Source of the DNA: Frondihabitans peucedani
GTDB taxonomy: Bacteria; Actinomycetota; Actinomycetes; Actinomycetales; Microbacteriaceae
Assembly: GCF_039537585.1 (NCBI RefSeq)
Contig: NZ_BAABAU010000001.1
Span: 1,674,001-1,738,000, forward strand
DNA length: 64,000 nt
Direction: 5' to 3'
Positions 55,567 to 63,421 of this stretch are shown here, in pieces; positions within the stretch are counted from its first letter, which is position 1, and every line of letters starts with the position of its first letter. The notes under the pieces were generated by a model. That model did no database searches and was not told where the DNA came from. It saw nothing but the letters and a program-made list of their open reading frames with translations. Made by a program: the position numbers and the translations under genes.

Positions 55567-56005
55567 ATGACGGCAGACTCAGAAGTAATCCTGGCTCCTC
55601 GTACGATCCGCATCCTGAACTTCTGCATTCTCGGTGATGATCTGTGTATTCATCGCGGTCTACCCGCCCATCCGTGTCGTGCAGACAGTCCTCGCCGGCG
55701 TGGCCGCAGCGCTCGCTCTCATTGCCACGGTCAGGGTCCTTCGGGCTGGATATGTGCTCACCCCGTCCACTCTCAGAGTGAGAGGGCTGCTCGTCACGCA
55801 ATCAATCCCCAGGCATGAAATCGCTGCTTTTCCTACGGCAGGCGTCGTCGAGCGTCACGACCATTGGGGTGGGACGATAACTGTCGCCATGGTGATGTTC
55901 CGTGACGATCGACTCGGACGTCGGGAACGCCAGATCGCCCTCAGTCGACTACGCGCATGGCTGGCCACAAACGCCACTGGCGAACCGGGAGATCCCCCAA
56001 CCTAA
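55567..56005 (+). CDS. PH-domain (bPH2-like) membrane protein, apparent frameshift
   Basis: A two-TM, PH-domain protein. A good start is the ATG at 55567 (GGAGAGAGG upstream), giving MTADSEVILAPRTIRILNF. The remainder, from SVMICVFIAVYPPIR (TM1) through TM2 to the PH-like domain (YVLTPSTLRVRGLL...RHEIAAF...RDDRLGRRERQ), is in a second frame that starts only with GTG/ATG at 55634-55637. Deleting one T near 55624 would join them as ILNFAFSVMIC. The downstream part alone is 123 residues. Related to the protein encoded at 56093-56578. Confidence 0.6.
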
Positions 56006-56092
56006 GGCCGTCAACGCGAAAGCTAATTCCTTCGACCGTTGCTGCTCCCCCGAAGGCAGGAGCCAATACGGCGGCGTTGACGAAGGAGTTGG

Positions 56093-56578
56093 GTGGCACT
56101 CGTGAGCACAGAAAGCCAAGGCCCCAAGCCAGATGTCGTCTTCCAGCAGCTTCGCTTCACGAAGTGGGTCGGTGTCGGCGGGAGCATCATTATTGCTCTG
56201 GCCGGGGTGATGTTTCTCTGGGCCGGTACGACCATCTCACCCGGCTGGCCCTGGTACGCCTTCGGCATCCTCGCCATAGCTTTCGGAATGGTTGCGGCCA
56301 TTCGCACTCCCCGGGCACGAGTCACTCTGAGCAACGACCACATGACTGTCTACGGCCAGTTCTGGTCCCGGACAGTGCCACGGCGGGCGATCACATCGAT
56401 CACGCCATGGCCATTCGTCAAATGGACCGACTCTCGCGGACGCAAACACTCCACCCCAGTCACCGTCCTCAACGCGCGAGGGGCACTGCCCCAATTCGCT
56501 CAACACGCACTCGAAGGACGACGAACCCTGCATAAGTGGGCGGGCGTCGGCGGCGACTACCTCGACGACGCTCGCTAA
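56093..56578 (+). CDS. PH-domain membrane protein, paralogue of the preceding gene
   Basis: A 161-residue protein. Two TM helices at about residues 28-45 and 52-70, then a PH-like beta domain (RVTLSNDHMTVYGQFWSRTVPRRAITSITPW...PVTVLNARG). Architecture equals that of the previous gene, so they look like diverged duplicates. GTG at 56093; a second GTG at 56102 is possible. AAGGAG lies just upstream. Function unknown; bacterial PH proteins are linked to envelope stress. Confidence 0.7.
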   Translation: MALVSTESQGPKPDVVFQQLRFTKWVGVGGSIIIALAGVMFLWAGTTISPGWPWYAFGILAIAFGMVAAIRTPRARVTLSNDHMTVYGQFWSRTVPRRAITSITPWPFVKWTDSRGRKHSTPVTVLNARGALPQFAQHALEGRRTLHKWAGVGGDYLDDAR

Positions 56579-56613
56579 CCACTCAGCCTTCCGCACTCAC
56601 TAGGGTTCCGCTT

Positions 56614-56790
56614 ATGGAGCTTCTCAACGTCGCCAGCAGCAGTTCATCCGGCGGACTCCCTCCTGGGCTCATTGTCCTCATCGTCGGGATCATCACCATC
56701 CCCGTAGCTGTTGTGCTCGGCTTGGTGGAGTGGCGGGCACGACACGGCTCGTGGCCCTGGAAGGACCGTCCAAAAAATCACGACCGGTAG
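56614..56790 (+). CDS. 58-residue membrane protein
   Basis: ATG at 56614. A Ser/Gly N-terminus, one TM helix (LIVLIVGIITIPVAVVLGLV, 22-41) and a basic Trp-containing tail EWRARHGSWPWKDRPKNHDR. Same strand and 35 bp behind the PH-domain gene. No family recognised. Confidence 0.5.
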   Translation: MELLNVASSSSSGGLPPGLIVLIVGIITIPVAVVLGLVEWRARHGSWPWKDRPKNHDR

Positions 56791-56915
56791 ACGTTTTCTT
56801 TCGTGCGACAGCTGGCAGCCCATGAACGGCGCAGGTGTGCAGGGCCGCCTTGCAGAGCGGAGGACTAACACTGGCTTCGCTGGCCCATCGAAAAAACCAG
56901 TAAGCGAGCCTAGAT

Positions 56916-57110
56916 ATGGTCATGACAACGCCGACCGCCAAACTCCTCCTGATGGCGCTTGTTGGTCTGCTGCTGCTGGCCACGGGCGTTGTGGTTTTGC
57001 TCGTTTCACCGTCATTGGGAGAAGCATGGAGCGGCCTTCTGCTTGCGGTCGGGGCTGGGGCGCCAGCCGTTGGCATTACTCAAGCCATACGGGGATGTAA
57101 CCGTTCATAA
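56916..57110 (+). CDS. 64-residue membrane protein
   Basis: Starts MVMTTPTAKLLLMALVG; ATG at 56916 or 56922. Two hydrophobic segments (9-30 and 38-54) ending with IRGCNRS. Member of the same run of small membrane genes. Weak ribosome site. Function unknown. Confidence 0.45.
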   Translation: MVMTTPTAKLLLMALVGLLLLATGVVVLLVSPSLGEAWSGLLLAVGAGAPAVGITQAIRGCNRS

Positions 57111-57291
57111 ATACGGCGACCATTCTCGCGACGCAGCACTCGTCGCGGCGGCCGTGCGTTCTGGTCCGAAGCACACCGGTGGCTGGCGATCAGGGAAGCG
57201 CCAGGTGTGCCGGCTTGTTAATGAGCGGCTGCTGAGATGGCTTAGGTCGGGCTTTGTTGCCGTCGCCCCGTGCCGCCAATATGTTTCACGG

Positions 57292-57603
57292 ATGGGCATG
57301 CAAAACTGCGTCAAGTGGACGCTGAGGGGCGTCTCTTACGAGGTCTGCGACTTCGGAACGTCCCTCATCGCACACCTCCCGTCGGCGACGGGCGGAGAGG
57401 CAAAAACGATCCACGTTGGCACGGACACCACCTGGGCTTTTGAGGGCCTTAGCCGGCGCTGGAGCGATGAAGCGACTCTCAGCATTGACGAAGCGGACCG
57501 CAGTAAAGTCACTGTTCCACTTCCGAGCACCATGGGCCGAGTGCTCGAACGCTGGCTCACACGCGTCGCGAAAAGAGAACACGCCAGCAAGCCGCCCGCG
57601 TAA
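57292..57603 (+). CDS. Hypothetical 103-residue protein
   Basis: Begins MGMQNCVKWTLRGVSYEVCDFG; soluble, beta-rich, with THVGTDTTWAF-like strands and a Trp/Asp-rich middle. The frame is open upstream, so an earlier GTG start near 57205 cannot be excluded. GC content and codon use are intermediate. No domain recognised. Confidence 0.4.
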   Translation: MGMQNCVKWTLRGVSYEVCDFGTSLIAHLPSATGGEAKTIHVGTDTTWAFEGLSRRWSDEATLSIDEADRSKVTVPLPSTMGRVLERWLTRVAKREHASKPPA

Positions 57604-58237
57604 GAGGGCCCGTCTCCGACCGCGGTATGCCGTCAGCCACGCTCTCCCTCCAGCGGGAGCGCGCAGACCACTGGCCGGGCACCCTCCTGGGTTTGGCGGC
57701 TCATCGTCGCAGCCGCCCGGGGGACGCGACGACGGATTCGACGGAGGGTGCCGGCGCCACCCGAACGGCGCCGGCCCCACCATCATCATCAACACTGGCT
57801 CACCCGAAGAACCAGCGGACCATTTGAAACTAGACGTGCGGCGTCGCCGCCGCCAGTCGGTGAAAAAGCCGACACCCATAGGAGGCACACGACCCGGCTT
57901 CGTGGCCGACGAAGGATGTTTGCCCCCGTGACTCTGCCGATGCGCTGCCGTCGAGAGGGCCGAAAGCCCTGCGATGCCCGATGACGCTGGGGGCGATCGC
58001 AGGGCTCTGCGGGGATCCTCGACGGTGAGGCGCGGAGCACTTCACACCACGGCGCGGTCGCGTCCGATTCGGGTCAGACGGTCACGAGCAGCCGTGCGGG
58101 ACGGTGAAGCAAACCCAACGTACATGCCCCCTAAAGGAGGGATACTCCCCCCGTTCTGGGGATACCCGCCTCGCCTCCCGCGCTGATCCTCTGATTAGGG
58201 GCTCTGTCAGTCGAGGGTCTGCTCCTCCCCCGTGCAG
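57604..58237. other. 634-bp region without a supported gene
   Basis: Several frames are open because of the high GC, but none has a start with a ribosome site or a plausible protein. A hairpin at 57965-58006 is the only clear structure. CCCCCTAAAGGAGGG around 58124-58141 is a short palindrome of unknown meaning. Confidence 0.45.
57965..58006. terminator. Hairpin with perfect 11-bp stem
   Basis: AGCCCTGCGAT (57965-57975) pairs with ATCGCAGGGCT (57996-58006) over a 20-base loop. No gene ends close by, so it may be the end of a lost or unrecognised transcript. Confidence 0.4.
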
Positions 58238-58504
58238 TCAGGGCTCGGCCCGGTCTTTCCCGGTGCGCTCCCGCAGGTATTCCGATGTGGTTCCGCCGTC
58301 ACGAATGTGCTCGAGCAGGTCAACGTCAATGAAAGCGGCGGCCGCGATCTCGTCCGTGCCCGAACCTGCGCTGAGGACCGCGCGGGCAAGCTCGTCAACG
58401 GTGCGCGCCGCCTGGTCGGCGGCACGAGCGAGCAGGGCGGCGTACTCGGTGTGCAACCACAGGTCGTTCATCTGAGCATCGTCGAGGGGCGTCGTTCCGG
58501 GCAT
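58238..58504 (-). CDS. Hypothetical 88-residue protein
   Basis: ATG at 58504 (a GTG at 58513 adds three residues). All-helical composition: LWLHTEYAALLARAADQAARTVDELARAVL, then FIDVDLLEHIRDGGTT and a basic end. Divergent from the sigma-factor gene. No family recognised; a regulatory or antitoxin-like role is possible but unsupported. Confidence 0.5.
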   Translation of the reverse strand: MPGTTPLDDAQMNDLWLHTEYAALLARAADQAARTVDELARAVLSAGSGTDEIAAAAFIDVDLLEHIRDGGTTSEYLRERTGKDRAEP

Positions 58505-58676
58505 GCCCCTCACCCTGCCAGAGCCACCGGCCCAGACCAGGGTATGACCGCCTCACGGAGGCCGATTCGGACCCGCAACCAGCAGACGACGGCCCCCGCA
58601 CTGGGGTCGGCGCGATTCATGAAACCGCATAGGGTCACGAGAGGGTCGTCGTAGGGGCGCACCACGACCACAACCA

Positions 58677-59273
58677 TTGAGGCCTTTTTTGAGTATCGCT
58701 CCCGCACCGGCCGCCGACACCGAACGATCCGACGACGACCTCCTCGTCCTCACCGCCGAAGGCAACAAGGAAGCATTCGCCGTCTTCTACGACCACACCT
58801 CCTCCCGCGTATACGGCCTCGTGAAACGGGTCCTCATCGATCCCGCCCAATCCGAGGAAGTCACCCAAGACGTCTACCTCGAGGCGTGGCAGAACGCGTC
58901 CCGATTCGACCCCACCAAAGGCAAAGCCCTCTCATGGCTGCTCACGATGGCGCACCGCCGAGCGATCGACCGGGTTCGCGCCTCTCAATCCAGCCGGAAC
59001 CGCGACCTCGCCGTCGGAGTCCGCGACTTCGAAGAAACCCGCGACGATGTCGAGGAGACCGTCGAGATCACTCTCGAACACCAACGCATCACCAAAGCGA
59101 TGCGCACCCTGACCCCCAACCAGCAGCAAGCCCTCGAACTGACCTACTTCCAAGGCCTCACCAACACCGAAGCAGCCCTGAAGGCCGGAGTGCCCATCGG
59201 CACGATGAAGACGCGACTTCGAGACGCCCTCATAGCCCTCCGCACCCGGGTAGGAGCATCCGAAGCAGCCTAA
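58677..59273 (+). CDS. sigK: SigK-like ECF RNA polymerase sigma factor
   Basis: A 198-residue ECF sigma factor. Region 2 spans residues 25-95 (AFAVFYDHTSSRVYGLVKRVL, EEVTQDVYLEAWQNASRFDP, ALSWLLTMAHRRAIDRVR), the linker carries SSRNRDL, and region 4 spans 135-190 (LTPNQQQALELTYFQGLTNTEAALKAGVPIGTMKTRLRDAL). The pattern fits the SigK group of actinobacteria. Start is TTG at 58677, with an alternative TTG at 58689. SigK is usually followed by its membrane anti-sigma factor RskA; none is found here. Lower GC than the chromosome genes. Confidence 0.85.
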   Translation: MRPFLSIAPAPAADTERSDDDLLVLTAEGNKEAFAVFYDHTSSRVYGLVKRVLIDPAQSEEVTQDVYLEAWQNASRFDPTKGKALSWLLTMAHRRAIDRVRASQSSRNRDLAVGVRDFEETRDDVEETVEITLEHQRITKAMRTLTPNQQQALELTYFQGLTNTEAALKAGVPIGTMKTRLRDALIALRTRVGASEAA

Positions 59274-59720
59274 AGCCGCTGCCCGTAGCGCAGCTGCAGG
59301 CGACTATTTGTTCTCAGGTGCTATGCCGAGCGATCGGCGCAACTCGTCTTCTGTGGTGCTGGCCAGCTCGTCCCCGCGCTGCATTAGGAATCGTAAAGAG
59401 TTGTGAGGTTTTCGCCAGAACTGAGCGGAGAAGCGTCGCGGGCGTTTTCGCGTGGCAGGCGCCTCGCTGGCGCTATTGCGGGTGATGGCGCTTATCGGGT
59501 GCGACTCGATTAAGCCGATATCTCGGTGCATGACCGTCGCCGACAGGAGCGCTATGGGCCCCAGAATTCCCTACTTCCATGCAGGCTGGCAAAGCCTCTC
59601 ATCGATGATCGGTAGCAGATGGCCAGACCAAGCCGCCCGATCAAGCGACCAGAAAGACGACATCAAACACTGGAAGGCGACATTTCATTTTGGAAACCAC
59701 ACAAGACAACGCGTGTCGAC

Positions 59721-59739
59721 CGCCACCTTAGATGTCCGC
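59721..59739 (+). repeat. 19-bp direct repeat, copy 1
   Basis: CGCCACCTTAGATGTCCGC. Seventeen of 19 bases match copy 2, 67 bp downstream in the same orientation. Short spaced repeats near an end are a hallmark of Tn7/Tn402-type transposase binding sites. Confidence 0.5.
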
Positions 59740-59787
59740 AACACGCCGCGACTTGACGCTGCCGCCACAGTGGTTGTCGTTCTTGGG

Positions 59788-59806
59788 CGCCACGCTAGAT
59801 GTCCGC
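59788..59806 (+). repeat. 19-bp direct repeat, copy 2
   Basis: CGCCACGCTAGATGTCCGC. Differs from copy 1 only at positions 7 and 8. Confidence 0.5.
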
Positions 59807-60072
59807 GAGATTACTATCCGTGATCGGGAGAGGTCGAAGTGCTTTACCAGGCGCTCATGTCGATCCGAGCGACGATGACTCTGTCGACGACATCCATGCG
59901 CAGCCGAACGGTGAGTGACTTCCTACGATCCACGTTTTGGTGCACGGCGATTCGCCCCGGTCCGCCCCGCTAGCTGCTGCGAATTCGCGGCAAAGGCAGT
60001 GCCGCTTGTCCGTAGGCTTCGGTTCGAGTCGGCTCTATGTGACTTGTGCCGTGGAAGAAAGCGCGTTTCCCA

Positions 60073-61083
60073 TCAACACACAGCCCTACCTTTCGGCTGA
60101 GCCTCGCGGGTAAAGGCGTGAATCAACGTCCTCGAGAACACCGACGGTGGGGCCCAGCAGAGCTGTTCGCTGGCAATTGAGCCGGTTTCCAATTGACGAA
60201 CGCTTTGCATGTCCCTGAAGACGAATATCCCGTCAGTGCTGCCACCTGCGAAGACGTACCCAATGCCGCTCCGGTGATCTTTGAACGTCACAGACTCTAG
60301 AGGTGCCAACTGCACCGGTGTGGTGAGTAGCGTCAGACCGTAGGTGCCGAAAATAGCAAATACGACTACCCATGCTCCCGACACGATTCCAGCGGGCCGC
60401 GTGTCGGAGATTGCCTTGGCGCGACTTCTAATTTTTTCCCGAAGCGCCTCCTTTCCGATGCCGTCCGCGGCTCGTCCCTGCTGCCAAATGGAACGCAGAA
60501 CGACGTCTTCGGGTTGCGCCAGATTGAACCAATCCTCCAGCGCTACGCCACTCGGTTGCATGTCTAGGTCTCGAAAGCGTTTGGGCGGAAAGCGCCAGAA
60601 GTAATAGCAGATCGCGAAGGCGACACAAAAGACGGTCGCCGTCTGTGTCCAGAGAGTCACGACCAAGAGCGCGGTCGTCCCCAGAGAGGCTGCTCTACGC
60701 ACGGATGGGGGCATGGATCGATCGGCAGTTAGCGAGGCAAAGCCAATCGCCAGCCCCGCGCTTATAGCGGTCGAGAGTCCAAACAGCACGGCAAAGGCAA
60801 GACTTGTGAGGGAGACATTCTGCAAGATGGCAAGAGTCAGACGATTGTCACCATGTGTCTGCTGCAGCAAGTTCAGTGCCGCCAGGAGCGCACCGGCTAT
60901 GGGCAACAGTGTGGCGCCGGCCCCTAGAAGTCCGACTCGAACCTGGCGTTCTTCGGCATACACCTGCTCGAGATCCCAGGCATGATCCGATTGCCTTTGA
61001 GGAGCGCGAAGGGGCCATGTCAATGCCGTCGCAGCCCATCTGAGCGCTCTTCGACCGGGAGCCAAAGGGCGAGGAGCAGTCAT
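60073..61083 (-). CDS. Membrane protein of unknown function, possible transposon cargo
   Basis: A 336-residue protein. Basic N-terminus, then hydrophobic helices at about 50-72, 85-113, 133-158 and 232-252, and a C-terminal soluble domain of about 80 residues (SVTFKDHRSGIGYVFAGGSTDG). ATG at 61083 with GAGGG upstream. No family recognised. It lies next to tniQ on the same strand, within what may be the transposon, so it could be cargo. AT-rich codons compared with the chromosome part. Confidence 0.7.
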   Translation of the reverse strand: MTAPRPLAPGRRALRWAATALTWPLRAPQRQSDHAWDLEQVYAEERQVRVGLLGAGATLLPIAGALLAALNLLQQTHGDNRLTLAILQNVSLTSLAFAVLFGLSTAISAGLAIGFASLTADRSMPPSVRRAASLGTTALLVVTLWTQTATVFCVAFAICYYFWRFPPKRFRDLDMQPSGVALEDWFNLAQPEDVVLRSIWQQGRAADGIGKEALREKIRSRAKAISDTRPAGIVSGAWVVVFAIFGTYGLTLLTTPVQLAPLESVTFKDHRSGIGYVFAGGSTDGIFVFRDMQSVRQLETGSIASEQLCWAPPSVFSRTLIHAFTREAQPKGRAVC

Positions 61084-61436
61084 GCCCTCAATTTAGGTGA
61101 AGGGAAGACGATTTCCGTTCAGCCTCGCATGGCCCCTCGGCAGTTCGCATCGATCGGATTGAAGCGCAGGGGCTCCTGCCACCTGACTGCGAGATTCGAA
61201 CTTGGTTCGCCGTCTCGGAGGCCGTAACTGTCGAGACCAGCTGTCCGCAGTGCGATCATGTCGCGATCGCAATGTTGTGCTCCGTCTGACATTCCGCCGC
61301 ATGACGGAAGGTGCTGACGAACAATCCACTTGCGACCGCGTCATCCTGGCGAGACCTCGTAAATCTATGACTAATCCAGTGCCATCATGCAAGTGATGCT
61401 GATTTCCTCGCCTAAAGCGGGGAGTCTGGGACACGC
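61084..61436. other. 353-bp gap between tniQ and the membrane gene
   Basis: No gene supported on either strand; AT-richer than its surroundings. No obvious hairpin or transposon end. Confidence 0.45.
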
Positions 61437-63290
61437 TTAGCTGAGAGCAAGTCCCGCCTCCAGCCAATCGAAGCATTCGATGTCCGCACCGGTATCTCGG
61501 GGCCACGTGGCTAACGCCCACTCCACGTGGTTTTCCGTTCTCGATGCTGCCTCGGAGAGCCGCTTTAGGGTGACGTCGCCTCTTGTCACCATTCTGTGGA
61601 GCACCGCCAAATTTACGTCGTCCAGTTCCGGCGCCAGGGGGGAATCGTCCGGACGCCACCGGGGCGGAGCCCACGTCACGGGTTCTGGCCTATCTGCTGC
61701 CACGAGGAAGGCGATCAAGTAATCGTCGATGGCATGCTGAAGCTGGGCAGACATTTTGAGGACGAACTCGTTGTACACGCTCACTTTGGCGCCGGACATT
61801 TGCCAGTCGTCGGGGAGATCACCGAGTCCGAGCCCTGTCAGCCTTAGGTACATGTATCTGCGCACGTTGAGGAGTTTGGGACCCGAACCAGGTAGCTCTC
61901 CTGCCAAGTCAGCGAGGATTTTCCATTCGGGAGTGACGATCAGTCGATCCCAAGGAAGGCCGAGCCGTTGATCGTAACGAATCTGACCCCCGTCAAGATC
62001 CAACGTGAGCGCTAGTTCTCCGATTTGCCGGATGAGGGCGGTCGTCTGCTCCTTCGTTCCAAGCATGGCTGGTCGGAGATTGCGGCCTAGCCCGTCGATG
62101 GCGCGCGTCGCGTCGACTTCGGCGTAACGGCGACGATGAGAAAGTGCCACGGCATCCGTCAATGCTCGCTGGAGAGCGGCTGCTTCGCCTGGTGTGCCGA
62201 TGCTCCACGGCGCCGCCCAGGTGGGCCATAGAAGTGAGGGTAGGAAGGGCGACCTGTTGACGCCGTCTCGTCCGGTGGGAGCCAACAAGCCCCTGGTCCC
62301 TCGACGTCGTGCCACGAACCACGTGTTTTCGAGCTGCTCTGGAACGGCTGAACCCCACACGATTCGTTGCGTGTAGGGAATGTCCTGATCGATGGCCCTG
62401 AGGATCCGACCCCGCATCGGGTGCGTCACTTCTGGCCAATAGCCGAGTAGGAGGGCCGCGGAGCCGGGCCCGTAGCCGCCGTGTTTCGGGTTCTTTTTGA
62501 CGGGTCGGCAAAAGGTAACGAACCGGATGAGGTGAGACACCTCTGCCTCCGGGTCGTAGAAGAGGCGCCAGGCGGCGGAGCTGACGGCGGCCATGGCGAG
62601 GCTCTCGGGGGGCGGAGATGTTCCGACCTTGTCTTGTGCGTCATAGAGAGATCGGAGTTCCGTGGCGTCGAGGCCTGTGAGTCCTGCAATGACGTGGAAT
62701 GCGTCGGCGTTCAGCAGCGCCATGGAGTTGGCGCGGAGCGTATTGACTAGGTGAATGCCGGTGCCGGTGTCGATGGCGTCGAGGATGGCGCCCTGCGCCT
62801 GCAATATCGGTGAATCTGCGGAGACGGGGATTTCGGTCCATGCCTCGCTCAGGAGTTGGTTGCAGGGCCAGCCATCCGTAGCGTCCTCGTCGAGGGATCG
62901 ACATCGGTTGGGGTCGATGATGGCGTCGTCCGTGATGTCGAGATCTTCGATGGGCCGACCGCATGCCGGGCAGGTGTCTCGGAGTATGAGGCGGTGTCGG
63001 GAACAGACGAAGACCCAAGAGAGTCTCCAGACGGCGAGGAATACGCCGGGCTTTTCGCGCAAGCATTCCGGGCAGTAGCGAGTTCCGGTACCTCTCGCCC
63101 AGAGGTGCGACTTGTTGATCGCGAACTCTTTGTCGAATTCGAGAATGCGGCCGTCGAAGCGCTTCATTGTCATGGAAGCGAGTTGATGCTTCGACCACCC
63201 CAGTGAGAGCCGAACGTCCTGTGCTGCGGCCTCGCCCAGGTGGTTGCCGGCGTGCTTAATTTGTCTAGCGGGGGTGCCCTTTCGGAACAC
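61437..63290 (-). CDS. tniQ: TniQ-family transposition target-selection protein
   Basis: A TniQ/TnsD-like protein of 617 residues from the GTG at 63290. The zinc-finger region is RYCPECLREKPG, then VCSRHRLILRDTCPACGRPI (two CxxC pairs and a His) at about 70-112. Homology clearly starts earlier: in frame upstream, RRLALAAEVEPGEAFASALTRLAF is the typical TniQ opening, but no ATG, GTG or TTG precedes it. The first in-frame option is a CTG at 63437, right after a stop at 63444-63446, and it overlaps the 3' end of tniB. TniQ links the transposase/ATPase complex to the target site in Tn7/Tn402-like elements. Confidence 0.85.
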   Translation of the reverse strand: MFRKGTPARQIKHAGNHLGEAAAQDVRLSLGWSKHQLASMTMKRFDGRILEFDKEFAINKSHLWARGTGTRYCPECLREKPGVFLAVWRLSWVFVCSRHRLILRDTCPACGRPIEDLDITDDAIIDPNRCRSLDEDATDGWPCNQLLSEAWTEIPVSADSPILQAQGAILDAIDTGTGIHLVNTLRANSMALLNADAFHVIAGLTGLDATELRSLYDAQDKVGTSPPPESLAMAAVSSAAWRLFYDPEAEVSHLIRFVTFCRPVKKNPKHGGYGPGSAALLLGYWPEVTHPMRGRILRAIDQDIPYTQRIVWGSAVPEQLENTWFVARRRGTRGLLAPTGRDGVNRSPFLPSLLWPTWAAPWSIGTPGEAAALQRALTDAVALSHRRRYAEVDATRAIDGLGRNLRPAMLGTKEQTTALIRQIGELALTLDLDGGQIRYDQRLGLPWDRLIVTPEWKILADLAGELPGSGPKLLNVRRYMYLRLTGLGLGDLPDDWQMSGAKVSVYNEFVLKMSAQLQHAIDDYLIAFLVAADRPEPVTWAPPRWRPDDSPLAPELDDVNLAVLHRMVTRGDVTLKRLSEAASRTENHVEWALATWPRDTGADIECFDWLEAGLALS

Positions 63291-63421
63291 CGAGGCCGTG
63301 ATTGCGCTTGGGGGTAAGCCGACCTCGAATGCGAGTCTCGTGAGCGCCGACGCAAATGCCTCGCCCGGTTCGACCTCTGCAGCGAGAGCAAGTCGACGGA
63401 CGTCCTGCGCTGCGGCGGGTT

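Larger units (their letters stand above)
59274..60072. other. 799-bp region with mobile-element debris
   Basis: No supported gene. A minus-strand frame ending at 59304 (…TTEDELRRSLGIAPENK) may be a fragment of a small protein. Between 59660 and 59930 there are repeated GACAT/ATGTC words and two 19-bp repeats (59721-59739, 59788-59806), as at transposon ends. This is a plausible left end of the tni element or an insertion-sequence relic. Confidence 0.45.
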
